From contig NZ_JASJOC010000013.1 of NCBI RefSeq assembly GCF_030068615.1, positions 1 through 64,000 on the forward strand: a DNA stretch of 64,000 bases, in the 5' to 3' direction. The position numbers and the translations under genes were made by a program. Positions 15,784 through 24,642 of the stretch are shown here, piece by piece (within the stretch, counting starts at the first letter, position 1; every line of letters starts with the position of its first letter). The stretch is from Halostagnicola sp. A-GB9-2 (lineage in GTDB: Archaea > Halobacteriota > Halobacteria > Halobacteriales > Natrialbaceae). The notes below the pieces were generated by a model that saw only the letters and a program-made list of their open reading frames with translations, ran no database searches and was not told the DNA's origin.

Positions 15784-16905
15784 CTAATTACAGGAAGATG
15801 TTATTTTTCTAAATAGTTTGTTCATATTTGGCAACACCATACTATCACTTTTGCTACTCGTACTCGCATCATCAAACCATCTTAAAACAGTGACAATATT
15901 ATGTTCTGGGTCTACCCAAATGACATTCTTACCAAAGCCGAGGGCAGCAAAGCTCGTCTCAGGAACATCTGGCCATAGGAGCTGATCTGTGTTAAGCCAC
16001 CATAGATAGCCGTATTCCGGTTTGATGTCGCAAGGTGATATGGCTTTGTCGATCCATTCTTCAGAAATCAATTGTTTGTTTCTCCATATTCCCCTAGTTA
16101 AATATAATTGGCCGACTCTTGCTAGGTCTAAAGTGTTAATCCATAGACCACCTCCCCAGTGCCCCCCTCCTGAGACAGACTTGACCTTCTGATTAGAAGT
16201 TAAACTATCTATTAAAACATCAGAATTATCATATCCATGCCATTGCCACGAGTTACTAGCCCCAATAGGATCCATAATCTCCTCCTTTAGTACGAGAGGG
16301 AGGGGTTTTTGTAAAAGACGTAGCAATGATAACGACAGCCTATTCACGCGCACATCATTGTATTCCCAGAAAGTCCCTGGAGATTGTAGCTCGCGGTCCC
16401 TTCCTTCTCGTCTATCAACACGATCAGGTCTGCCAAATAAAGCACCTTCCCATTCACTAGTTTGCTGGAATAAATTTTCCCACTCAATTTCGTGATTATG
16501 AGAATAGTCGAAACCTCCATCGCGGACATATTCTTTGACTTTATCATCTACACTCCCTAGTAGATCCTGATCATATGCCACACCACCTACCGTTGAAAGA
16601 AAGCTTTTCGTAACACTAAATGTTAGGTCAACACGTTCCAAATCCCCCCATTCAGCCACAATATGGCCGTTTCGAATGATAACGCCTGATGGACCCCCTC
16701 GTTCTCGAGGAAGGGGACCGGACATTGCTTTATAATCACCTTCATCTTCACGTTGTTTTCCGTAATCAGAGAAATCTCGGTTGAGGGAATCAGTCTCATT
16801 GTTTTTCGCAAAGTCTACTGCATCATGAATTAACTCTGGATCCATATCTTCCTCAATTGGTTCTCTTCGTTCCCACTTCTGTTGTGGTGGGTAGTATTCT
16901 GCCAT
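15784..16905 (-). CDS. Serine hydrolase, beta-lactamase/6-aminohexanoate-dimer hydrolase-like
   Basis: A 373-residue protein with the penicillin-recognising serine hydrolase signatures: SVTKS (SxxK nucleophile motif, about residue 97) and YND (YxN, about 182), plus GGGHWGGGLW, which fits the third motif region. No signal peptide is seen, so it should act in the cytoplasm. The family hydrolyses amide or ester bonds of small compounds. The AT content is higher than that of the neighbours, which suggests recent acquisition. A TATA-like AATATATAC lies about 40 bp upstream. It precedes the peptide-uptake island on the same strand but has its own upstream region. Confidence 0.85.
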   Translation of the reverse strand: MAEYYPPQQKWERREPIEEDMDPELIHDAVDFAKNNETDSLNRDFSDYGKQREDEGDYKAMSGPLPRERGGPSGVIIRNGHIVAEWGDLERVDLTFSVTKSFLSTVGGVAYDQDLLGSVDDKVKEYVRDGGFDYSHNHEIEWENLFQQTSEWEGALFGRPDRVDRREGRDRELQSPGTFWEYNDVRVNRLSLSLLRLLQKPLPLVLKEEIMDPIGASNSWQWHGYDNSDVLIDSLTSNQKVKSVSGGGHWGGGLWINTLDLARVGQLYLTRGIWRNKQLISEEWIDKAISPCDIKPEYGYLWWLNTDQLLWPDVPETSFAALGFGKNVIWVDPEHNIVTVLRWFDDASTSSKSDSMVLPNMNKLFRKITSSCN

Positions 16906-17136
16906 AGCAAATTATTCGCCTCCTTGTAAATATGTCTGTGGTATATATTCGCATAATTCTCGATAATAAATACTCTACGGCTATATGAGTTCTGTACGAG
17001 CAAAACTGGGGTGAAATCCTACTATACGCAGGTTTCTGTTACTACTGGTGAGTCACCCTTATTGAACATACTGACTGGAAACGCTAACGAAAACATGGTT
17101 CCACTGGACATCTACGTCTTGCGGTCGTACGCACGC

Positions 17137-17301
17137 TTATCCGACGGATACCAGGACAAGAAAGAAAACGAGGAAGAGCACAATCACGACAAGTGCCGGT
17201 AACAGAATTGTCTGCATGAGTGCAGCAACTATGGCAATCCTGTCGTGCCAATCAAGTTCACGGACGCCGTCTTCCTCTGCAGTCGAGTTGTCAAGGTTCA
17301 T
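17137..17301 (-). CDS. Small single-pass membrane protein at the end of the Opp operon
   Basis: A 54-residue protein. The ATG at 17301 overlaps the end of the upstream ATPase gene by 11 nt (GATGAACCTTGA), which suggests translational coupling and argues that the ORF is real. The N-terminal half is acidic (MNLDNSTAEEDGVRELDW). Residues about 28-54 form a long hydrophobic helix (MQTILLPALVVIVLFLVFFL). No family is known to me. It could be a small subunit or regulator of the transporter. Upstream in-frame ATGs at 17322 and 17337 would lengthen the overlap. Confidence 0.6.
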   Translation of the reverse strand: MNLDNSTAEEDGVRELDWHDRIAIVAALMQTILLPALVVIVLFLVFFLVLVSVG

Positions 17302-18259
17302 CGTAAAGGTGGCATTTGGCATGCTGACCGTTGACATCGAACTGGGCAGGGTCTTGCTGTTCACAGATGTCTCCGATCTTCTCAGGACATCTTGTGTGGA
17401 ACGAGCACCCTTGGGGCGGATCTTCCGGATCCGGCACCGCGCCGTCAAGTAAAATCCGGTCGCCGCTCTCTTTTCCGGGGGTCGGAATCGCCGACAATAG
17501 GGCCTTCGTGTACGGATGTTTCGGATCCCGGAACACTTCTTCTGTAGGCCCCCTCTCGACAATCTCTCCCAAATACATGACGACGACCCGATCGGTCATG
17601 TATCGGACGACATTCATATCGTGTGTGATGATTAGGTACGTAAGGTTGTACTCGTCTTGCAGTTCGTTGAATAGTTTGATTAACTGAGCCTGTACTGAAA
17701 CATCGACACCGCTCATCGGTTCATCGGCGATAAGCAGACGGGGATTCAATGTCAGCGCTCGGGCGATCCCAATCCGCTGACGCTGACCCCCGCTGAATTC
17801 GTGTGGGTATCGTTCGGAGTGTTCGGGTTTTAGTCCGATCTCTTCGAGGAGTTCACTAACCTTGTGTCGGCGCTCCTCCCGGGACATTGTGCTGTGCTCC
17901 CGTAATGGTTCATCAATGATCCGTGAGACTTTGAGACGAGGGTTAAGCGATAGTGCGGAATCTTGAAAGATCATTTGCATATCCTTCCGGACGTCTCGGA
18001 GGCCCTTCGGATCGAGATTCGTGATGTCTTTCGAGTCGAAAGTAACTCGTCCAGATGACGGTTCATGCAGACGAAGGATGGACTTTCCGAGGGTGCTTTT
18101 GCCACAGCCGCTCTCGCCTACGACGCCGACGACTTCTCCCTCTTGAACGTCCAGGGAGACATCATTCACTGCATGTGTCTTAGTCGAACCCCGAAGAAAG
18201 CCGCCGCCACTTTCGAAGTGCTTCGACAGGTTTTCGACCTCTAGTAGTGTTGATGACAT
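17291..18259 (-). CDS. Oligopeptide/dipeptide ABC transporter ATPase (OppF/DppF type)
   Basis: A 322-residue ABC ATPase. Visible motifs are Walker A GESGCGKST, Q-loop MIFQDS, signature FSGGQRQR, Walker B LLIADEPMSGVD and switch His in THDM. The C-terminal region with the cysteine-containing CSFHTRC segment is typical of the oligo_HPY extension. It powers import of a peptide-like substrate together with the companion ATPase 6 bp upstream and the two permeases. The D-loop reads SGVDV where SALDV is usual, which is a minor oddity. Confidence 0.92.
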   Translation of the reverse strand: MSSTLLEVENLSKHFESGGGFLRGSTKTHAVNDVSLDVQEGEVVGVVGESGCGKSTLGKSILRLHEPSSGRVTFDSKDITNLDPKGLRDVRKDMQMIFQDSALSLNPRLKVSRIIDEPLREHSTMSREERRHKVSELLEEIGLKPEHSERYPHEFSGGQRQRIGIARALTLNPRLLIADEPMSGVDVSVQAQLIKLFNELQDEYNLTYLIITHDMNVVRYMTDRVVVMYLGEIVERGPTEEVFRDPKHPYTKALLSAIPTPGKESGDRILLDGAVPDPEDPPQGCSFHTRCPEKIGDICEQQDPAQFDVNGQHAKCHLYDEP

Positions 18260-18265
18260 ATGTGC

Positions 18266-19282
18266 TTAGTAGTTGATTGGTTTCTCGTTCTGATTCTGTG
18301 GAAGTTTCCCAGAGGGGGCCTCCCCGCTCTCATCGTGGTCTGTATAGAGGTAACAGGAGGCTCTATGATTCTCTCCTACCCTAGCCGACTCCGGGAACCC
18401 CTCAACACAAGCGTCAGTCGCGTACTCACAGCGAGGATGGAAAGTACACCCTCCCGGTAAGGTGGCACCAGAGGGGACAGTTCCTTTGATCGGTTCAAGC
18501 TGTTCGCTGACCTGAGGTAGGCACTGCAACAGCCCACGAGTATAGGGATGCTTAGGATCTTTGAATATTTGTTCCGTTTCTGCGATTTCGACAATCTTCC
18601 CTTTGTACATAACCGCGACGCGATCACACACCTCCCAAATAATTCCCATATCGTGTGAGATGAAGATCATACTCATGTTCATCTCCTCCTGGATATCGTT
18701 GAACAGTTCCAGAATCTGGGCCTGAATGGTTACATCGAGAGCAGTCGTCGGCTCGTCCGCGATTAGGAGTTGTGGTTCGCGGGAGATGGCGATCGCGATC
18801 ATCGCTCGCTGGGCCATGCCGCCAGAGTACTGATGCGGGTATTTATCTAGATTTTCCTCTGGTGATGGGATCCCAACCTGCTCAAGTAAGTCGACCGCCC
18901 GTTCGCGTGGATCTCCCTTGTAGTCGTTGACCTCAAGAGTTTCTTCGATCTGATGGCCAATAGTGTACGCTGGGTTAAGTGCAGACGACGCCTCTTGGAA
19001 GACCATGGAGATATCTCGTCCGAGCAGCTTTCGCAGCTCACGGTCACTGAGCGAGTGGAGATCCTTATCTCTGAAACGGACCGATCCGTTTTTCACCTGC
19101 CCAGGGTTCCTAATCAACCCCATGATCGAAAGTGCAGTAACACTTTTTCCGCTCCCGCTTTCCCCTACGATTCCTAGCGTCTCGCCTTCTTCCAGCTCAA
19201 ACGAGATTCCGTCGGTAGCGACGATTTCTCCCGCCTGAGTATCGAAGGTTGTCTCAAGGTCGGTGATTTCCAATAGACTCAT
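18266..19282 (-). CDS. Oligopeptide/dipeptide ABC transporter ATPase (OppD/DppD type)
   Basis: A 338-residue ABC ATPase with Walker [10 protein letters not shown], signature [10 protein letters not shown], Walker [13 protein letters not shown], switch SHDMG, and the C-terminal oligo_HPY segment with CTFHPRC. The start ATG overlaps the stop of the upstream permease gene by 4 nt (ATGA), so translation is probably coupled. It is the second nucleotide-binding subunit of the transporter. Confidence 0.92.
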   Translation of the reverse strand: MSLLEITDLETTFDTQAGEIVATDGISFELEEGETLGIVGESGSGKSVTALSIMGLIRNPGQVKNGSVRFRDKDLHSLSDRELRKLLGRDISMVFQEASSALNPAYTIGHQIEETLEVNDYKGDPRERAVDLLEQVGIPSPEENLDKYPHQYSGGMAQRAMIAIAISREPQLLIADEPTTALDVTIQAQILELFNDIQEEMNMSMIFISHDMGIIWEVCDRVAVMYKGKIVEIAETEQIFKDPKHPYTRGLLQCLPQVSEQLEPIKGTVPSGATLPGGCTFHPRCEYATDACVEGFPESARVGENHRASCYLYTDHDESGEAPSGKLPQNQNEKPINY

Positions 19283-20190
19283 TGTAGTTTGTCCCCTGTC
19301 TGTAATTCTGGATCCAATGCATCATTAAGTGCGTCGCCGAGTAAATTAAACCCTAGGACGACAAGGACAATCGCAAGTCCCGGTGCAATCGTAATCCATG
19401 GGGCTAGGGCGATGAAGTCCCGACCGTCGGCGAGAATGAGCCCGAGACTCGGTGTTGGTGGTTGAACACCCAATCCAAGAAACGAGAGCGCCGCGGAGAT
19501 GATAATGGCTCGCCCCATGTACAGTGTCGCCATCACGACAACAGAAGTGAAGATATTGGGGATAATATGTTCAACTATGATACTGAAATGGGAACGGCCA
19601 ATGCTGTCGGCGGCCGTCACGAACTCCTTTTCGCTCGCCGTGAGCGCGTCACCCCTAGCTAGTCGGGCAAACTGGGGCGCCGCAGAAATACCGACTGCAA
19701 TCATCATATTGGTGATCGATGGCCCGAGCACTGCCACGATGATCAGAGCCAACAGAAGGAACGGGAACGCCAGCATGATATCGATTAGTCTTCCAATGAT
19801 TTCGTCGACCCAGCCACCGTAATATCCGCTGACTGTCCCCATAATCGTCCCGATTGCGACGCCGACGCCCACAGAGACGACGCCGATGAGCAGGGAAATT
19901 CGGAACCCATAGATGATCCTCGAGAGGATGTCTCGGCCGTAACTGTCCGTCCCGAGGAGATACGTCGTGTTGGGCGATGTGAGTCTAGCGGTGAGGTTCT
20001 GACTTGCCGGATCGTATGGTGCTAACACTGGTGCAAGAATCGCAATTGCAGTCACGAGGACGATCGTCACCAATCCGAACCGTCCCTTCCGTGTCCGCAT
20101 AACATCCTTGACAACGCTGTTGATGCGACGGTACAATCCAAGCAGGAATCGCTTGTCTACGACATCGTAAAACGTGTTACGTGTCTTCAT
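19279..20190 (-). CDS. ABC transporter permease (OppC/DppC type)
   Basis: A 303-residue integral membrane protein with the N-terminal OppC-like segment, YDPASQNLTARLTSPN and LLGTDSYGRDILSRIIYG, and a permease domain with about six helices. The EAA-type cytoplasmic loop is in the region of RGDALTASEKEFVTAADSIG. It overlaps the upstream permease gene by 14 nt and the downstream ATPase gene by 4 nt, so the operon is compact. Confidence 0.92.
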   Translation of the reverse strand: MKTRNTFYDVVDKRFLLGLYRRINSVVKDVMRTRKGRFGLVTIVLVTAIAILAPVLAPYDPASQNLTARLTSPNTTYLLGTDSYGRDILSRIIYGFRISLLIGVVSVGVGVAIGTIMGTVSGYYGGWVDEIIGRLIDIMLAFPFLLLALIIVAVLGPSITNMMIAVGISAAPQFARLARGDALTASEKEFVTAADSIGRSHFSIIVEHIIPNIFTSVVVMATLYMGRAIIISAALSFLGLGVQPPTPSLGLILADGRDFIALAPWITIAPGLAIVLVVLGFNLLGDALNDALDPELQTGDKLQ

Positions 20191-21130
20191 AAGTGATCTT
20201 GGGGTCGGCCTTCGTATAAACGAGGTCCGTGATGAGGTTGACAGTGATGTACATCACCGCAATGACGACAACAGTTCCTTGGACGACCGGGTAATCCCTC
20301 CCAAAGATAGAGTCGAGTAAGAGGCGACCGACTCCAGGTCTGGCGAACACCTCCTCAATCACGATCGTTCCGGCGATCGCGTTCCCGAAATACAGGCCGA
20401 CGACAGTGATGACGGGAACCGAAGCGTTCCTGAACGCGTGTTTGTAAATAACTGTTCGCTCGCCGATTCCGCGTGCTCGCGCCGCCTGGACATAGTCTTT
20501 CTCAAGGACACCAATCATGCTCGATCGCGTCAACCTTGCGATGAGGGAAGCCGTGAACGTGCCCAGAGTTATGGCCGGCAATACGAGGTGGTGTAACAAC
20601 TCGACCGGATCATTGAGACTCCCAGCACCGGTGGCCGGAAAAATCCCCAAGCTGCCCGCAAAGACAAGGATGAGGATGAGTCCAATCCAGAAATCCGGCG
20701 TCGAAACGCCCAGAAGCGCACCGACCATGACACCGTCGTCGGTCATCTCGTCGCGGTTCACTGCAGCGATGATTCCTGCCGGAATACCGATCAAGAGGGC
20801 GATGATCATACCACCAGTCGCAAGGAGAATCGTGTGTGGCAGGCGGGCCATGATCATGCTCTCAACGGCCCTTCCAGTTCGGACCGACGTCCCGAAATCG
20901 AACGTCAGATAGCCGTACATGAACTCTAAGTATTGACGCCACAGTGGCTGATCCAGACCATATCTCTGTTGGAGGCTCTCGATTACCTGTTGATCCGACG
21001 TGTATCCCATCATGATCTCGACTGGGTCGCCTGGAATGAACCGAATCATGAAAAACGCGATCGTAACGACCGCGATAATCGTCGGAATGGCCTGCAGAAC
21101 ACGTTTGAGAACGTATCTTCGAAATCCCAT
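20177..21130 (-). CDS. ABC transporter permease (OppB/DppB type)
   Basis: A 317-residue permease. I chose the ATG at 21130 (MGFRRYVLKRVLQAIPTI) because OppB proteins start with this short basic segment and a helix; the extra 29 upstream codons overlap the preceding gene. FIPGDPVEIMMG, RYGLDQPLWRQY and the EAA-type loop YVQAARARGIGE are classic. It begins 25 bp after the stop of the binding-protein gene. Confidence 0.92.
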   Translation of the reverse strand: MGFRRYVLKRVLQAIPTIIAVVTIAFFMIRFIPGDPVEIMMGYTSDQQVIESLQQRYGLDQPLWRQYLEFMYGYLTFDFGTSVRTGRAVESMIMARLPHTILLATGGMIIALLIGIPAGIIAAVNRDEMTDDGVMVGALLGVSTPDFWIGLILILVFAGSLGIFPATGAGSLNDPVELLHHLVLPAITLGTFTASLIARLTRSSMIGVLEKDYVQAARARGIGERTVIYKHAFRNASVPVITVVGLYFGNAIAGTIVIEEVFARPGVGRLLLDSIFGRDYPVVQGTVVVIAVMYITVNLITDLVYTKADPKITYEDT

Positions 21131-21155
21131 TAGTATGATTTGTATGTGATTGTGT

Positions 21156-22730
21156 CTACTCTTCGAATGCCGACCTTTCGAACTCCATCCGTCGTTGCGG
21201 ATCAGCTTCGAATCCACTCACGTGGTCCTGCATGGCGAACACGAATTGCTCGTGATCAATCCAGATCCCGGGTGGGTCTTCATTGACCGCGTGCTGGATA
21301 TTGCCGAAGAGCTCCGCCCGTTCTTCCTCGTCAACCGTCGTAGTCGCTTCCTCAAGCCAGGTGTCAACGTCCTCGTTGTCATAGTACCAATAGTTCCCAC
21401 CGTCTGGTGGTACGTTCTCCGAGTGGAACGCGTTAGCCAGAAAGATGTCCGGAGCAGGAGTCTGCGAGAGACTATGAATAAACATCGGGACATCGTGGTC
21501 CGTGCCGGTGATGATCGTCTCCGTATACGTCCCCGAGTCCCGGATCTCGAGGTTCGCCTCGACACCAATCTCGAGGAAGTTCGACTGGAGAACCTCCGCA
21601 GGTTCTGAGAACCGACCGACCCTAGGAACCATCCACGTGAACTCGAATCCGTCGCCGTATCCTGCTTCCTCAAGTAACTCTATCGCCCGATCCGGATTGT
21701 ATTCGTAGGTAGGCACGTCATCCGTGTTGTAGTCGACATCCGGCGCGGTGAAGCTGGCTGGGGCTTCCGCCATTCCTGGATACAGTTCTTCTCGAATGGC
21801 CTGGGTGTTTGCGGCATAGTTAAGCGCCTGACGGACCCGCACGTCGTCGAACGGCTCGATTTGGCAGTTGAACCCCGCAAAGCGAGTGATGAGTCCCGCC
21901 GTTCGGGTGATTTTGACATCGTCTCGATCTTCGAGGGCTGCTAACCTGTCAGAACTGTTGACCTGAAATACCGCAATCTCGCCGGCGTCGAATGACGACG
22001 CGGCAGTCGCGTCTTCTGGAATCGGCCTGAAAGTCAACTCGTCTGCTTCGGGGAGCCCCTCAACATGGTAGTCGTCGTAGGCTTCTAGTTCCGTCCGCTC
22101 ATCCGGGACATGCTCGACGAACTCAAACGCTCCCGCGCCGACAGGATTGCTCGCGAATTCGTTCTCACCGATATCGTCGACCGCATCCGCTGGCGGAATC
22201 ATCCCGAGCGGGGTCCCCAGCTGATGTTCTACAGCTAAAGCAGGTTCCTCAAACACCATTGTACAAGTGTAGTCGTCCTCCACCTCGAGTGTTTCATAAT
22301 TGAGCTGGTTTAGTTCGACTGCGCGCGGTGATCCCTCGAGGATTCGATCGAAGTGATACTCGACGTCAGTCGTTGTCAACTCCCCATACCCGTCGTGGAA
22401 CTGAATACCCTCCTTGAGCGTGAGCGTCAACTCGGTCCCGTCTTCGTTGAATTCCCAGTCGTCTGCCAGCGATCGCTCGGAACTCGGCTCGGTTGTGCCA
22501 ATCTCGTACCCAACGAGCGGGGCGAAGATATTGGCACAGATTTGCCGGTCCGTGACGTTCTCCTGGTGAACTGGATCGAGGTTCACAAAGTCATACGTCT
22601 GACGGACGGTCAGTGAACCTTCACCGACAGCCCCGCCTTCGTCGCCAAGACATCCAGCGAGTAATGCACCGCTGCCCACGGCAACTGCTCCGCTCTTTAT
22701 TAACTCTCGACGCTTGAGTGGGGATAACAT
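21156..22730 (-). CDS. Peptide-type solute-binding lipoprotein (family 5)
   Basis: A 524-residue extracytoplasmic binding protein. From the ATG at 22730 it begins LSPLKRRELIKSGAVAVGSG, a Tat-type KRREL signal, and reaches a lipobox (LLAGC). Family 5 features include LTLTLKEGIQFHDGYGELTT, FNCQIEPFDDVRVRQALNYA and YEYNPDRAIELLEEAGYGDG. It captures a peptide-like or opine-like substrate on the cell surface and delivers it to the permeases encoded directly downstream. A TATA box about 28 bp upstream suggests a nearly leaderless transcript. Substrate cannot be told from sequence alone. Confidence 0.92.
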   Translation of the reverse strand: MLSPLKRRELIKSGAVAVGSGALLAGCLGDEGGAVGEGSLTVRQTYDFVNLDPVHQENVTDRQICANIFAPLVGYEIGTTEPSSERSLADDWEFNEDGTELTLTLKEGIQFHDGYGELTTTDVEYHFDRILEGSPRAVELNQLNYETLEVEDDYTCTMVFEEPALAVEHQLGTPLGMIPPADAVDDIGENEFASNPVGAGAFEFVEHVPDERTELEAYDDYHVEGLPEADELTFRPIPEDATAASSFDAGEIAVFQVNSSDRLAALEDRDDVKITRTAGLITRFAGFNCQIEPFDDVRVRQALNYAANTQAIREELYPGMAEAPASFTAPDVDYNTDDVPTYEYNPDRAIELLEEAGYGDGFEFTWMVPRVGRFSEPAEVLQSNFLEIGVEANLEIRDSGTYTETIITGTDHDVPMFIHSLSQTPAPDIFLANAFHSENVPPDGGNYWYYDNEDVDTWLEEATTTVDEEERAELFGNIQHAVNEDPPGIWIDHEQFVFAMQDHVSGFEADPQRRMEFERSAFEE

Positions 22731-22752
22731 GATTTCTACAATCAACCAAGAG

Positions 22753-22762
22753 TGTATAAATT
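22753..22762 (-). promoter_or_regulatory. TATA box of the Opp/Dpp operon
   Basis: AATTTATACA on the minus strand, centred about 28 bp upstream of the ATG at 22730, fits an archaeal TATA box with transcription starting at or next to the start codon. Confidence 0.55.
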
Positions 22763-22953
22763 TTTTGGCTATTGAATGTCATTCTATATAGATGAATTTG
22801 AGGTGAGCAGCATTTGCTTACCGGGTTCGTACTTAAGGACTGCAAGCAAGAGTTCGATAGTAGTTGACCGAAACCTCGTTTCATCGGAAAATTTGGCGAT
22901 GTCTATTTCTCAAAATTTCTAACTCCTGGTTTTGTATTTATGATATCTCTTAA

Positions 22954-23712
22954 CTATTGCATCTGATCTGGCCTACGAGATTCGTACTCTGCACTGATCC
23001 TGCTGGCTCCATCGATAAGGTCAGCAATGTATGCCGACAAATCCTCGCCAGCAATAGGATTCCCATGGACTGGCGCTACCCAGTCAACCTTGTACTCGGA
23101 GAAGATTGTGTTAATCGCCGCCTCGAGTCTCTTTGGATCGACGTAACGGAGCCACACAAGACTGTCCCGATGGTACTCGTATACCGATTCCGCTGTTATT
23201 CCCCTCGGGAAGTCACGGGAGGTGTACTTACACTCGCCAGGACCATGGTAGTTCCCGAACCCATCAGCGGTGTAAAGTACGTTGTCACCGTGGTCGTAGA
23301 TCCATGTCGTATGGGACCGGTCCGCCAGCGGCGGGTCGATGAAACTGAACTCACGGCCAATAATCTCCATCGACTTCCCAATCTGGCATCGAATTGCATT
23401 CGAAATCCCCTGTAAGCGCGGTGACCCACATGATGCGATGAGGGTCACATCATCCCACTCCGACCGGAACTCAGAGACGTTCCCGGAGTGCGGGTAGTCA
23501 GAATGTGACAGGATGATCGCATCGAGACCCTGACCATCGGTTTCGCTCTCAATCTTGCGCTTGATCGTTTCCCGGTCGTGAAAGGATCCCGAATCAATGA
23601 GGAGATAGTCGTCGTCCTCTTCGATCAAATATACATTGACATGTTCGTGGGCCCCATCCGTTTTGTGACATTCGCTAATCCAGTGTGTATCGTTAGTGAG
23701 TTGTGTCCTCAT
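22954..23712 (-). CDS. Metallo-beta-lactamase-fold hydrolase, atypical metal motif
   Basis: A 252-residue MBL-fold protein. The ATG at 23712 is preceded by GGAGGATCAC, a good Shine-Dalgarno sequence, and lies 16 nt after the upstream MBL gene. The fold is shown by VNVYLIEEDDDYLLIDSGS, then ILSHSDYPHSGNVSEF, and the terminal VDWVAPVHGNPI. The canonical HxHxDH reads HSDYPH: the second His is Asp and the usual Asp is Pro. The same change is in the neighbouring paralogue, so it defines a subgroup. A hydrolase or oxidoreductase acting in catabolism of the imported substrate is plausible; the reaction is unknown. Confidence 0.82.
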   Translation of the reverse strand: MRTQLTNDTHWISECHKTDGAHEHVNVYLIEEDDDYLLIDSGSFHDRETIKRKIESETDGQGLDAIILSHSDYPHSGNVSEFRSEWDDVTLIASCGSPRLQGISNAIRCQIGKSMEIIGREFSFIDPPLADRSHTTWIYDHGDNVLYTADGFGNYHGPGECKYTSRDFPRGITAESVYEYHRDSLVWLRYVDPKRLEAAINTIFSEYKVDWVAPVHGNPIAGEDLSAYIADLIDGASRISAEYESRRPDQMQ

Positions 23713-23728
23713 TGTAGTGATCCTCCGG

Positions 23729-24532
23729 TCATCCAAGCGTACCGATGCGTCCTTCGGCGTGGATTCGCTCGACGACTCGTTTCATCCGGTCCATATAGAC
23801 GTCCGTGTCCTCGGTGATGACGAGACCGTGCGCCGGAGCGATCACGTCGGGATCGTGTATCTCAATTAGTCGATCAATATCAGCTTTGACCTTTGGCACA
23901 TCGACATACGCGTACCAGAACATAACCCGACCGTGAAACTCGATCAACCGATCAACCGTCATAGGTGTGTCAACCTCCTCGAAGAGACTGAGGCATTCGC
24001 TGTCGAGGTGTGGGAACCCAAGCCAGTCGACGGGAAAGAGAGTATTCGTCGTTCGTTCGGACATCCATAGTGAGACCGGGGCATCAAGGAACGTTGCTTC
24101 GTGGAAGTCCACAACGAAACCACCGAGGTCAATACTGTCTCCATCCCCCACGAGTTCGCCCTCGTCGAGGCGGTAGAGATGATGACCGTTGCCGTACTTC
24201 GGCGCGACGAGTGTTGCATTGGGGTACGCTTCGAGGATTCGCGGTGTGTTCCCCGCATGCGGAACGTCGGGATGCGAGACGACAAGGTAATTCAGGTCGC
24301 GGTCGCCGAGGACGGAGTTGAGACGCTCGAGTATCTCGTCTCCGCTCGCCGGCGAGAGGGTGTCGAACAGCAACGTCTTATCGCCAACGAGGAGGTACGC
24401 GCAGTTCGGAATGCGAACGGTTTCCCCCTCCTTGTACCATGTTGGGGAATCTGGCTCCGTTTCTATCATTCCAGTTCTGTCCGGACCGTTCTCCTTGATC
24501 CAGTAGAACCCGTCTAGTATCTCTCGTGGCAT
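23729..24532 (-). CDS. Metallo-beta-lactamase-fold hydrolase, atypical metal motif
   Basis: A 267-residue MBL-fold protein with NCAYLLVGDKTLLFDTLSPA, the metal site VVSHPDVPHAGN, the later LFPVDWLGFPH segment and PDVIAPAHGLVI near the end. It shares with the downstream paralogue an H-x-D-x-P-H metal motif in place of HxHxDH. The two genes are 16 nt apart and probably co-transcribed. The pair is divergent from the M20 peptidase gene, with a 110-bp shared upstream region. No export signal is seen, so both are cytoplasmic. Confidence 0.82.
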   Translation of the reverse strand: MPREILDGFYWIKENGPDRTGMIETEPDSPTWYKEGETVRIPNCAYLLVGDKTLLFDTLSPASGDEILERLNSVLGDRDLNYLVVSHPDVPHAGNTPRILEAYPNATLVAPKYGNGHHLYRLDEGELVGDGDSIDLGGFVVDFHEATFLDAPVSLWMSERTTNTLFPVDWLGFPHLDSECLSLFEEVDTPMTVDRLIEFHGRVMFWYAYVDVPKVKADIDRLIEIHDPDVIAPAHGLVITEDTDVYMDRMKRVVERIHAEGRIGTLG

Positions 24533-24607
24533 TCTATACCATAACAGTGCGCGAGGCCTTCTTAGTTGTTTTCAATTTGGCCACCACTTGAAGGCGTGTA
24601 CAAATAG

Positions 24608-24616
24608 ATTTAATAC
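24608..24616 (+). promoter_or_regulatory. TATA box of the M20 peptidase gene
   Basis: ATTTAATAC centred about 31 bp upstream of the ATG at 24643 suits a nearly leaderless transcript. It lies within the short divergent promoter region shared with the MBL genes. Confidence 0.5.
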
Positions 24617-24642
24617 GTAACGACAAAGTGTTATCCAGTATC

